Positions 47,033 through 58,036 of a stretch of DNA of 64,000 nucleotides are shown here, piece after piece. Every line of letters begins with the position of its first letter. Positions within the stretch are counted from its first letter, which is position 1. The translations under genes were made by a program, and so were the position numbers. Source of the stretch: Sistotremastrum niveocremeum HHB9708 (lineage: Eukaryota > Basidiomycota > Agaricomycetes > Sistotremastrales > Sistotremastraceae); assembly GCA_001630475.1 (NCBI GenBank), contig KV419406.1, forward strand, positions 484,991 through 548,990, read 5' to 3'. The notes beneath the pieces are model-generated. The model saw only the letters and a list, made by a program, of their open reading frames with translations. It ran no database searches and was not told the DNA's origin.

Positions 47033-47805
47033 TCAGAAGGGCAGAATGCTCGGAGACTGAGAGAAAGGAACACTGTCCCCTCCACCTTGAAAATCGGCAA
47101 TGAGACGTGCCCTTGACACGTGGATTTGAGAGCGAAGCCATTCGACGTCGGCCTTGAGCTGCCTATGGAATCTATCAAGATATGTGATCTTGTCTGGGAA
47201 AATCAAGAACTCACGCAATTTGTTCTCTGTCCCTCCTGCACATCCGAATAAATTTCGTGCTTCGAAGACAAAGAAGTGGGCAAGAGCCATACCTCAAGGC
47301 CTCAGCGGCTTTGAACGTTAAATTGGCCTGGAATCTGTCGTTCCGTTCCACTGGTTCTCTTCGCAGCCTCAGTTCTTCTCTTATATTGTCCAAGGCCTCT
47401 CGTTTCCTCTCTTTGCATCTCCTTTCAATGGCAGCACGTCTTTCTCGACTCACAGGCTCTGCCGGATTGAGCTGATATTCGGCCACGAGAGGGCCGTTGC
47501 TTGAAGTAGGAACATTGTGAGTCCGTTCGACGGGTTCTACGTACTGGGTCTCGCCTTTCAACCTATGAGAGTTACGTATGTGAGCTAATGCCATGAGTCG
47601 CACCTGGTCCAGAGCCGATCTGGGCAGCCGGGTATCCGTTCTCGGAGACTGAGTTACTGGCCTGGACATGAAGTACGGGAGTGAGCTCTTGTTGTTCATC
47701 TTTCTGGGATGCGTAATAATACGCAAGATCTTGGAGAAAGGCGTCGGAAGAGTTATTGTGGGTGTTCATGACTGAAGGTTGGGACAGCAATCTGGTTCCA
47801 TTCAT
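47033..47805 (-). CDS. Basic helix-loop-helix-like protein, possible transcription factor
   Basis: Four exons: 47805-47604 (phase 1), 47554-47293, 47235-47215 (21-nt microexon), 47171-47033; 207 residues, total divisible by three. Introns are 49, 57 and 43 nt. The N-terminal half is polar (DAFLQDLAYYYASQKDEQQ). The centre has a basic segment and helix (RRAAIERRCKERKREALDNI) resembling the ER-x-RR core of bHLH proteins. It is followed after a loop by a second helix assembled across the microexon (NLTFKAAEALRRDREQIAF) and a Leu-spaced helix (HRQLKADVEWLRSQI). The bHLH call is by pattern; the expected His/Glu positions are only partly met. A different open frame overlaps exon 1 but does not continue through the splices. 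Confidence 0.55.
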
Positions 47806-50800
47806 CAGTGACCCATGCGGTGGTGGTCTGGGCCCAGATCTTACCGGATTAACACTGTTTGTGTCGTTATGGGATGGTGAGGAAGTTGACTGCCTCGATT
47901 GGAGGCGCAGTGCTCATTATATATAGGCATCCAGGAGAGTTAGGTAGGACCTGGATGTTTCACGTGCCCCCGGTGCGTTTGTTGAGGCTGCGGGTCTGTT
48001 GGCATCGCTATTCTAGGCACGGCGTCAGCCTCGAAGTTTTTGAGAACAAGGATGCTCGTGGTGACACTCGCCGTCGACCACACCGAGTGCGGAGTGGAGC
48101 ATTCAGGGGATGGATAGAGCCAAGAGATCGGCCATTTCGGATCCCACAGCTAATTGATTGACATGCGCGTGGCTTCTCCAAATCCTTGTCGTCTAATTCG
48201 TCTGCCTCGATCTGAGTTGATCGCACATGGATTACAAGCTCAAGACCAGATTGCTGAGCTGTATCATTGCCAAAGTACGTACGAGTAGATCAGCCTCATT
48301 CTTGGCATGTTTTTGTGTATAAAGGTCCACATTGAGAATAACAAATAAAGCACACAGCGAACTGAACGGGCGCCTGGGATTTGTCGGCCGGCGGTATCGG
48401 CCGGCGAAGTCCGACCCGGTTTGTTTAGGCTTTGAGTGACTCAGTGGGCGCGTCCTCTCACTGCCATAGCAACTGGCATGCTTGACATCGCGGAGAATGT
48501 TCCTGGAGACTCATGAAATGTCTAGCGCGCTCTACTCCTCCGTTTCATGCAATCTTCGGCCTTCTAGGCAATAAATTGCGCAGTTCAGCCTTTAGCGTTG
48601 GCAGTTAGTCTGGCTTGCCATCGAAGACTACGAGATGCTTGAGGCATGAGGCTGCATCGCACATCAACTTTGCGTTCTCCAGTCTCCAGTATCGAGAGCC
48701 CTTTTTTCAACAACTTGCACAGAACGCTACCCCGTTTTTGTGTTTGCATTGCACCAACCAGTCAAATTGTCAATGACCTATGGTTGAGCGACATATTTGA
48801 CTTCTAGAAGCAAGGTACGAAGTGGAGTGTGCAGGATTCTCTCTTTGACTCGTTTCAAGGGTCATTCAATAGGTCCGTCCAGTAGTACCCTCAAAACTCA
48901 GAAGAGTGCCTTGCAAGGAAATCTGAGAACGGGGCCGTCGGGAAGCGGAATTGCGAAACCTCTTTCGCTGCTTCTGCAATCCTACCTAGGCTTGACCCGA
49001 GGACTTCCCCGCTGCGGGTTACGTAGAAACGGAGTGCCGTCTGCATCTATATTCCCCATGCGGTTTACTGCACCCACGAAGCCAAGCAAGCATGGAACGT
49101 TAATCAACAGGCGTCACTAGTTTTGGATGTCCATACACAATTCCTACCCTGTCAATTGATCATCGAAGCTGACGAGAGGTGCACTCATAACATTGAAGGA
49201 CTCGGCAGGCACCAGTATGCTGAACCCAATGTCGTGAAATATGAAACACGCAACAAAGAGGTAAAGCGCTTCCACTCTCAATCCTACCGATCTGGGCAGC
49301 GAACACTTGCGAACACCTGTCCCGCAGATGGCCGTGTTTGAGTACCTGTACGAGACAGAGAAAGCCTGAGTGTTGTTGTTGCTGCTTGCGAGAGACTACT
49401 CTCCGTTCCTTCAATCAACAGACAGCGGCTTGTACTGATATACCACTTTTCCGCCTCGGCCGAGGCGCACTCGGGATCTGTGGAACCATCGTGCACGGCG
49501 CCGACGGTGGCAGAGCTACGGGAGCGCTTGGGCATGCGACACGTTGTTATTGAGTCAAAGGCCTTGTTCACCCAATTCTAATCGACGCCGCATTTCATCG
49601 CTGATCTCGGAATCTCGAGAAGTTAGGAAAGGAAGCACACGCTGCATGGACCGTCGAGTCTTGGCCAAAGCCTAAAACACAGCCTTTGTAATCCATCTCT
49701 CAAGATTCAAAAATAGACTTGGACCGCGCAAGTGCCGGTGCTAAAAGGAAGCGGATCATCGCCGCAGACGTTTGGAGAGACTTCAAATTAAGCCAACGAA
49801 GAGACGCTCCTGGTTGCACTGACAAAGCCGTTGATCATTTTTTTTCGAAGCCATCAAAGATTTACCGCGGTTCCCGCGTTGCTCAGCTAAATTTTGTGAC
49901 TGAACCGGACTGTTTATTTGATCCCTGATTCCTGATGCAAGCGCAGCGGACTTCTTGTACCTTTGATCTCGATTTCTTTAGTACCCGAGATGAAGCATAT
50001 ATCCGGGATTATCGAATACTCAAGTGGCAGTTATATTGGATCTATTGGAAGCATATATAAACCCGCATATGCGAGCAGAGTGAAGTTCATCTTTGAGACT
50101 TAGCAGCCTACAACTAAGGTTAGAGATCAAGTAGAAAACGCGAATATGACCGCCCAAGAGGCCGTGATATGTCGCATAAGCATGTGTCAAAGCTCCGACA
50201 TAGCAAGCAATAGCAAGAAATTGAGATCCGAGGCATTGATATCGTCAACTCGATGACTCCACTTTGTGTTCACTCAAGTCAACAAAAGACGGAGGCACCG
50301 TGTTTGATGTACGTATGATGAAGGACACGAGTGACAGGTCTATTCGCAGGGGTCGAGGATATGAAGTCGTTTTGACTTCATTCAATGATAGACCACATGC
50401 ATGAGAGACCCTGTCGTTGGAGCCTGCTGTGCCATGGTGAACGCACTCTTTGTTGAAGGCTCCGGCGATGGCCGAGCGATTGTTTGTCCTTTCAAACTCC
50501 TACGGCTTCATGAGGCCAGGATCAGGCATTCCGGATGTTCTATTCTAGCGAGTCAACCCAATATCCAAGATTGATACACCCCTCAAATGACCAAAAGAAA
50601 TGCTTTGTGTACGTCGTCGGCGTGCCACTCAGTCTGCTAGGCAGTCGTGGGAATGCGATCGTTCTATGACTCACTGACGTCATCGAACCAAGAGGTCCAG
50701 ACGATCCCGTCCACCTCGAGCGGCCCGAACAATTCTTCCGTAGTCGAAACATGCGAAATGTGTTCACGTGGATCGCCGCTATCAGTTGTAAAACGGAAAT

Positions 50801-51268
50801 TACGGAACAGTCAAAGGAAAGACCGATCATTGTCGATCATATGTATTCTCCGATAATACGCCGTTGCTACATATCACTATACCGTACATGTAGTCGCGAC
50901 CCATGCGGTCCAACTCGATAGAAGACCTACAGCTCTTATCGCTATTACACAACTGTCAATGCGCTGGCACTTCCACAATCGTGTAGAAGGCCATAGGCAT
51001 CACGAGGAAGAAACACATAAAGAATTCAAAGATAAGATTGAGTACCGGTGTACAATGTACATATTTTGATTCTCAACAGATTCTAACTTAAAGAGCGTCT
51101 TAGGTAAGGGAGGGTAGGGTAGTGTGTACGATAGCGGATATAAATGATTATGGACAACTCGAGCACGCGCAAGACCCAAAAGTAACCAAGAAGAAAAACG
51201 GCCGGAAAAGTGACGAAAAGACACTAATCGTTTTAGTAATGGAACGTATGTGTCCTGTCGCGAAACGC
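47806..51268. other. Gene-poor 3.5 kb
   Basis: Nothing I can support as a gene. Open frames (48797-49120 plus, 49571-49284 minus, 49719-49928 plus) start without ATG or lack splice partners. A TATATAAA-like box occurs near 50053-50060 with no open frame after it. May hold noncoding RNA or decayed sequence. Confidence 0.35.
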
Positions 51269-53510
51269 TTAGAGGTCACACTCGCCGGGTCGGACGGCAC
51301 ACCAGTAAGGCTGGAGGTTGATAGCCATCACACCTCTCTGGACCATACGGTACCTGCATCAAGTCGGTCAGCGACGTTCTCTCCATAACGAATAACAAAA
51401 ATGGCATACCTGATGTCGTGGAGACGAGGAAGCGCGTTCTGGACATTCGCGGCAGTTCCGTCAGGGAGGGTCTTTCCGGTCCAGAAGACTTCAGCGGAGG
51501 CAGCAGCACGGGGCCAAACAACGGGGTCGAGGTTCTCGGGTCCGGACTGTTCGGTCCAGAGGAGCTGCTGACCACCGAGGACGAGGTGGGCCTGGTCGGA
51601 GGTGATGCCGTTGAGGGGGTCGAAGGAGTAAGCCTGCAAAGTCATGATTAGATCGTGATCAGTACACGGGCTGTGAAAGGACATACGTCTTGCCAGGTCT
51701 TGAAGGGGTCACACCAAGCTAACGTACTATCAGCGTCGGTTTCATAGGAAGAGACTAGAGTTATCGCTTACAGTTTCCGCCGACGAAGTTGCCGAGCCAG
51801 CCACCACCTCCACAGTCGAGGTAGAAGTAGTCGCTGGGAGCGTGGACGAGTCTGAATCCTTTTTCGGCGACAGCCGTGGCATCGGCAGAGCTGATCCAAA
51901 CGAGTACGACAGTGTCGGGGCTGAGAGTGACGTTGTGGGACAAGACCATCTCTTCCCAAACAACAGGGGTCTTTCCGGCCTTGGTAAGGACAGCATGTTC
52001 AGCGACAGTGAACTTGCTCAAAGCCTATGACGTCATCGTTAGCGACAGTACAATAGGACCGAAGAAAATGGAGCCGACCTGCTCGAAGGTAAGACCAGCA
52101 GCCTTGAGGGCAGCTTGAGTGGGAGCGTCGTTGTCGTAACATTTCTGGTTGATCTCGTCACCGCCGGTGGAGAACCACTTGGAGGTGAACAAGTTGGAGA
52201 TGGACTTGACGAGAGAGACGGCGAAGTCGCTGGTGGCGGGGACGGCGAATCGGAGCTGACCGGAAGGAGGTTCTGTAAATGGGAATTTATGTCAAGGTTT
52301 AGCTGAAGGATAGCACGAGACAGCTTACCGTTGGCAACGGTGTCATCATAAGCACCAGACGTCTGCTGGCAAGCGACGTGTTCGGGGTACGCGTCTCCAA
52401 TGACTGAAGTGTGTCCAGGAGTATCGAATTCCTGTTCACGTATATTAGCATTTGATTCGAGCGAACAAAATCGAAGAGCCTCACAGGCATGACGTCAATA
52501 CCGCGCTATTTTAGGCAAGACCATGTTAGAAGGAGACGCGAGTCGAGAAGGGAGAATCCACGTACAGCAGCAGCGTAGGCGATGATCTGGCTAACATCGG
52601 CCTTGGAGTAGACCATGGAAGCCTCGTATGCGCCCTGAGCGGAGAGCTGAGGGAAAGAAGGGACTTGAAGAGGCCAAGAGTTGGAGTCGACGATGTGCCA
52701 GTGGAAAGTGGTCATCTGAGGACGCGTTTAGGTCAGTTCGGAATAAATGATGACGCGTTGGGAAGCTTTACCTTAACCCAGGACATGGCATCGAGAGTTC
52801 GGAGGATATCAGGGACCGGGAAGCTGGAGTGTAGGTCAGCGTCGATTCTTGTGGAGTGGCAACCGCGACAACAGCGCTTAAACGAAACAAAAGGACTTAC
52901 TAGTTACGAGAGGTATCCAACATGAAACCTCTGTAAGGCTATAGAATAATGTCAATGAGTAAAGTGGCGAAAAAGCGAAAGGTCGAACACGTACGTAGGC
53001 AGGGGAGTCAGTGATAGAAATAGGAGCCTCCGCGGTATAGATGGTGCCTTCATAGGTGTAGAACAACTGCTCAAAGGTGGTCAAACCTCTGAAGAGACCC
53101 AATGCACTGGGCGCAGTGATGGTAGCAGCAGATCCATCGGCAGGGATCTTAAGGGTATACTGCTCGTTTCTGGCGGTGACATCCTGAACGGCTTCGGTGG
53201 AGATGCTAGGGATAGCACCAGATCCGGTGTACTTCAGAGTCAATCCAGGAAGCTGGAGAGCCTTCTTGAACGAAGCTGCGTCGGTTGAGCCACGTCCGAC
53301 GATGAGGCGACCCATGTTGTCATTCTTAATGAAGCTGGTAGTACGAGCGATGGCCTGGCTAAGGTCAGCGGGAGCTGTGCCTTTGACGGTGATGCTGAAG
53401 GAGCTGGAGAGGACGATGGTCTTGGAACCGGTGGTCATCTGGCGGGGAGCAGGCCATAAGGAAAAGACGGGGGCGACGAGAACGGTGAAAAGCAGGAATT
53501 TCGAGAACAT
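51269..53510 (-). CDS. Secreted beta-N-acetylhexosaminidase (GH20)
   Basis: Hydrolyses terminal N-acetylhexosamine from chitin oligomers and glycans. N-terminal signal peptide (MFSKFLLFTVLVAPVFSLWP). An N-terminal zincin-like domain follows, then FRGLTTFEQLFY, TTFHWHIVDSNSWPL, RGIDVMP, EFDTPGHTSVIGDAYP, and the catalytic pair in STGGDEIN (about 52149-52172), later PVVWEEMVLSH and LLWTEQSGPENLDPVVWPRA, all GH20 hallmarks. The C-terminus ends MAINLQPYWCAVRPGECDL. At least nine introns. One exon (52485-52505) is only 21 nt and encodes exactly RGIDVMP. All catalytic residues visible, so probably active; likely roles are cell-wall remodelling or chitin scavenging. Confidence 0.93.
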
Positions 53511-54082
53511 GGTGGGAGAAGAGAAGATGGGGGTGGCGGTGGGGGTGGCATTGAGGCAAGGTAGTCTTATTATTTAATTCATTATGCAGAAGACAAAGAA
53601 GGCTCTGACTGGCTGCTTCGGTGACCGCATGGAAGCTTGCCGTCGCAGGCGCCTAGCCGATATTTCCCGCTCATTAGGCCGCTTCTTTCAATCTTCTTCC
53701 AATCGCTCAATAATCGACCATCACGCGCTGCACGTTTTGTTATCAAAGATAAGTCGCCAAAAAATTCATCTGCCATATCCGAAACGCTGATCCAGACACA
53801 GATTCCCCGTACAACATTACACGAAACTTCTATCCAGGAATTCCTCGTATATCGCGCACCAATTCCAAACGATCCAGTCATCTGTTCATGCCAGAGGATA
53901 GCAGACGGTCGCCCATTTCTCCGTTAACGAACCGGTCGCCCCGAAACGAGCCAATTCGGTGTACTGGCCAAGCTTGCCTCCGTCCACGATCTCTGATAGT
54001 TCGCGAAGTTCAGAAGCACACAAGGTAGCGCGAGGAAGATCACTCACCTGACTGACCACAAGACACGTCAGGTTGACTCATA
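53511..54082. other. Spacer
   Basis: Promoter of the hexosaminidase and 3' region of the prenyltransferase subunit. Small open frames on both strands are not supported. Confidence 0.35.
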
Positions 54083-55690
54083 CTAGTCGCTCTCTGTTCG
54101 TGGACTATCAGGAATATGCAGCAATGCCCATTCCGCTGTTTCTCGTCTTGCGTTGATCAGTAAATCGTGGTCCGGAAGTTGCCATGTGGCATCAAATCCG
54201 GGACCGGCATCACCGTCATCGGGAACTTTCGGCTGGTAGACAGCCAGTGAAGCTAATGAGAGATAAGTATGGAAAGGATCTAATTAGAAGGAATAAAAAA
54301 GAACAATCGTTAGAAACCGACCTGCACTGATAAGGGACAGAGATACATGCCGGGGGTTTCGGTCGGGTTCTTGCTTATCCCTCCATATCTAAATTGGCAA
54401 GCCGAAAGCCATCGGGCGTTTTCGGCTACGTTCACGTATCCGTCGGCATTCAATATCTTGAATATTTTATCAAGGAGGAAGCGCATGGACGTCGAAAATT
54501 ATTATCGGAGAGAATATCCAGGAACAGATGACGAACACACCTTCATTGCACCTCCGCACCAGAAGCTATAGCATGCGTCCGGTGGCTTCTCCGTTCTGCC
54601 CCTGAATCCTGAGTCTTGATTCCAAGCAAGCCACCGAATGGTCTGCACACGTTCTTTCGGTGATAACCTCGCTGGAATAGGTGACAGATAGAGCGTCGCC
54701 AGCGCACAATATGTTGTCCCCCCTTAATTTTCGATGAGGAACTTCTTCCGACTCTCCAAAACAAATGATCGAGCAAACGAAAAATACGAACCCTGTGCTT
54801 CTTGCCCAGGCACCTGAGAATAACCACCTTCATACGTCTGGAGCAATTATCAGTATCTACTTTATGATACGACATCCGATCTCACCCGACAATGTTGCAC
54901 GAAGGTAATGGCCTTATCAATGTCGATTGACGACCAATCATCCAACATGGTGCAGATAGCGAATGCACAATATACCATCCTCACGTCCGATTCGCCTTCA
55001 TTTGGAACGCCCGAGAAACTCCAGATATGCGAGAAGAGTTCAGATAATCGGATTGCGGCCGAAAGGCTAGCAAGGCACCGACATACCTGCCGTCCGGCCG
55101 CTGAGCTGATCTCAACAGTCTTTTAATACCAGATCTGTCCAGTTGGGAGTAATCATCGCGAAGGACGGCGAGGGATAGAAGTGCGCCGTAAGTCATAATG
55201 AGATGTGGTGAGTCGATTGAGCTCGGCTAAAAGTTGAGATCAGCTTCGTCATGACCTCATAGGCTCAGATTTCGAGGTGAAGAGCCTCACGGTTTCAGCA
55301 TGTTCGTCGACACATACAGCAGGTGAAGCCCGAAATCCTGAACCGACCTCTGAGTCTGAGTAAGATAATGAGTAAGGGCATAACGGGCGGATGAAGTCAA
55401 GAATTGACGCACGAATAAATTGCTTCCATATCCACTCTCGACATTGTTCAATCACTTTCTTTTTCTCACTCAATCCATCTAGCAGGTCCAATATAGAGAG
55501 GCTATAGTATGCGATCAACATTCTTGAATCCGAGTCGTACGTTAGTCGATGACGCGTGGTATAAGCGATGAAGTTACCTCGAAGAATCAAGAGATGTCAG
55601 TGATCCTGGGAGGCCTGAAAGACATCTGAGAGCATGGGAGATGTGGCCTGTTCTGTGAAGACGCAGTTCGTCCGGGGAAGCTTGTGACAT
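54083..55690 (-). CDS. CDC43: Protein geranylgeranyltransferase type I, beta subunit
   Basis: Catalytic subunit that attaches geranylgeranyl to CaaX proteins such as Rho GTPases. Start ATG 55690 (MSQASPDELRLHR). Spliced order: MLIAYYSLSILDLLDGL, then IDSPHLIMTYGALLSLAVL, RDDYSQLDRSGIKRLL, QRPDGR, SFSGVPNEGESDVRMVYCA, YEGGYSQVPGQEAQ, GGTTYCALATLYL, GFRGRTEKPPDACYSFWCGG, and PDPFHTYLSLASLAVY before the stop at 54083-54085. The Asp and Cys of PDACYSFWCGG and the His of DPFHTYL are the zinc ligands of the family, so the active site is complete. The last intron uses a GC donor (GCATGT, starting at 54350); no GT site nearby restores DPFHTYL. The QVPGQEAQGG, GFRGRTEK pattern favours type I over farnesyltransferase beta. 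Divergent from the F-box gene at 56080. Confidence 0.9.
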
Positions 55691-56079
55691 AGCGCGGCTG
55701 TACAACTCCACGAGAAGCGAAGACAGATCCGAGTCGCTTGTTCTGCTATCTTTCCGATTAGATTTGCAGAGTAGACCGGGGTTCAGATTAATAAACGTTT
55801 TGAAGATGAAAGTGTTAGTAGGAACGATGAAGATCGAGTAGCGAGTACTAGTGAGAGAAGTGCTATGAGTTTCTTGATGAGTCTTGGCTCACTGCCATCA
55901 CCGGCGCCTAAGCGGGGCGGTCTGGATCTCGGGCATGCCGGACGCGGAGATAGCTAGAAAACACCGAAGTTGAACTTCGTCACGTAGATCACGTGTCACG
56001 TCACGGCTCCTGAACACGAACCAGTTCGACTTGGACTTCTCTTGCTTCCAGTTACATATCTTCTTCAACATTCTTGCAT
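55691..56079. promoter_or_regulatory. Shared divergent promoter region
   Basis: 389 bp between the start codons of the prenyltransferase gene (minus) and the first F-box gene (plus), so both promoters must lie here or overlap. Confidence 0.5.
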
Positions 56080-57705
56080 ATGCATCGATTTTGGTATATA
56101 ACCGAACTAGTCGAAGAGACTTTCGTCTACTTGTCTCCTCAAGATCTTTTTCGATGTGCGCTGGTTTCCAAAGTGCTTTCGAATACTGCCTTCGACTTCC
56201 TGTATCGCGACGTCTCTCGTGTAACGGATGTATTGAAGATCCTGGGACCGCTAGGGCTGATGCCAAAGCCCGAGATGTGGAACGTAAGCATTATTCAGTC
56301 TTCCGACTTGATCATTCGTTCAACTGACATCGTTATTCAGGCCTTTTGCAACTCGTTTTCCGAGGACGAATGGGAGCATTTCAGGTCATATTCTAGCCGA
56401 GTTCGAACGCTCAAATGCAAATGGGGAGAGAAAGGATGCGAACATATATCCGATCCGACGTTCTTAGCCCTCGCCGAATCGATGTACCGATACAACATAC
56501 CCGTCTTCCCAAATCTTCGAGAGTTGACCTGGCATGGCCGACAAGTCCACAAATTCCTCGACATCGCCATCTTCGCCAGCCTATCGCTTCGCTCTTTCAC
56601 CTTCTGCATTCCGATCGCTCAAACATTCTCTCAACCGTTAATCGACTTTTCGAAAATCGCTACGAATTTGAACCACCTTGATGTTGATTTCCAAAGCAGC
56701 CGCAGCAAGCCCTCGACTCTCGCGCTTCCCACCTTTCTTGAAATAATCCCCGTCCTTCGAAGACTGAGCTCGCTGCGAGTACCACAATCTTGGATCGAAC
56801 TCACGAAGCTCTGCGAACCTCTCTCCAAACTCTCGCACCTCGCTTCCCTAGAATTCTCCGCGACTCGTCTCGTGCCCAGCTTCAAAGTGATTCCTCCTTC
56901 CGGAGTGAAATCCTTTGAACCTCTCGAATCGTTTCTAGCTCTCTACGAATTCCGTTTTACTGCCTGCTCAAGGCCGACTCTCGTAGCCGATTGTTTTACC
57001 GTAAATCTCGTTTCAATATTCGTCGATCTGAGAGGTCTATTGTATCCCGGTATTCGTCCATGGATGCACGACCTCCGTTCCACCTGCCCCAAATTACGCT
57101 ACTTCGCCATCGCGTCGTCCGAGCATAATCCCGATTACGCAGGAGGCCTCGATCTCTCCAGAAATATCTTCGAATCCGCTCTCGGTCTCCCTCATCTAAG
57201 AGTATTCGAGCTCCACGTCGCATACCCTCTCACCGCGACCGATATCGAAATGGAAAGAGCAGCGATTGCGTGGCCGAACCTCGAGATCCTTTCACTCTGT
57301 CCCGGAGCGCACCCTCCGATTTCTGAAGACACCGTCCTACCAACGCTCGCATGCCTCGAATTATTCGCTCTCCATTGTCCTTCTCTCATCCATCTCGGAC
57401 TTCACGTTGATGCCCGAATCCCTCTTGATGGATTTCCCGAAACTACTTATATGTTCTCTCAGCGCTTGGAACGGCTCGTTTTAGCTTCCAGCAGGATCGA
57501 CTTCGAAGAACACGTGGTGCCGTATCTGATGGAACATCTCCCCCGAACTGCGACGCTCAGTCTTGATACGGACGCGAGAGCTTATGATTTGCCGAAACAT
57601 TTCTTCACGAGACAATATTTCGGGAATTATAGCTTCAACGTGTTGTCGAATGTTAGGAGAAAGTGGGAGAGTGTCGCTAGGATCATTGGTCGACGCGGAA
57701 GTTAA
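56080..57705 (+). CDS. F-box / leucine-rich-repeat-like protein, copy 1
   Basis: Two exons with one 57-nt intron inside frame (after PKPEMWN); 522 residues. The N-terminus is an F-box: MHRFWYITELVEETFVYLSP, LFRCALVSKVLSNTAFDFLY and RDVSRVTDVLKILG. The rest is Leu-rich with repeated units such as FPNLRELTW, LNHLDVDF, LSSLRVPQSWIEL, WPNLEILSLCPGA and CPSLIHLGLHVDA, giving a degenerate LRR solenoid. F-box proteins dock substrates to the SCF ubiquitin ligase through Skp1; the substrate is unknown. Start chosen at the ATG that aligns with copy 2 (MHRFW). The intron could be retained without a frame break, so two isoforms are possible. Basidiomycetes have large F-box families of this kind. Confidence 0.85.
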   Translation: MHRFWYITELVEETFVYLSPQDLFRCALVSKVLSNTAFDFLYRDVSRVTDVLKILGPLGLMPKPEMWNVSIIQSSDLIIRSTDIVIQAFCNSFSEDEWEHFRSYSSRVRTLKCKWGEKGCEHISDPTFLALAESMYRYNIPVFPNLRELTWHGRQVHKFLDIAIFASLSLRSFTFCIPIAQTFSQPLIDFSKIATNLNHLDVDFQSSRSKPSTLALPTFLEIIPVLRRLSSLRVPQSWIELTKLCEPLSKLSHLASLEFSATRLVPSFKVIPPSGVKSFEPLESFLALYEFRFTACSRPTLVADCFTVNLVSIFVDLRGLLYPGIRPWMHDLRSTCPKLRYFAIASSEHNPDYAGGLDLSRNIFESALGLPHLRVFELHVAYPLTATDIEMERAAIAWPNLEILSLCPGAHPPISEDTVLPTLACLELFALHCPSLIHLGLHVDARIPLDGFPETTYMFSQRLERLVLASSRIDFEEHVVPYLMEHLPRTATLSLDTDARAYDLPKHFFTRQYFGNYSFNVLSNVRRKWESVARIIGRRGS

Positions 57706-58036
57706 AGGCCAGCGGGGGATATCAGCTTTGATTCGTTTGGTCGTTGCGTGCTACGGATGTCTTTCGCCTTTCGTGTACTTGCCTGAGAAGTTGCTTCGCG
57801 GTTGCTTTTGCTTGGTTTTCTTTGGATCCTGGACTCTTGGGTTTAATTTTGTGTCGAGCTTGGATGAGTATATCACTTGGATCGGAATGATGAAATAATG
57901 ATAATAGGATTCTATACTTGAGTACTCCAGTGTATTCGCGCCGCCGAGGTTCGGAAACGGTCGGTAACCGTTCTCCAACTTGCAAGAGTCACCATTGTCA
58001 AAGTTCTGTCTCAGATCACATATTGCACCATTCTGT

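Noticed and set aside
47211-47726. 171-codon minus frame overlapping the bHLH-like gene
   Set aside because: It is partly the true exon 2 but its N-terminal part reads through an intron; the two-frame spliced model fits all later junctions.
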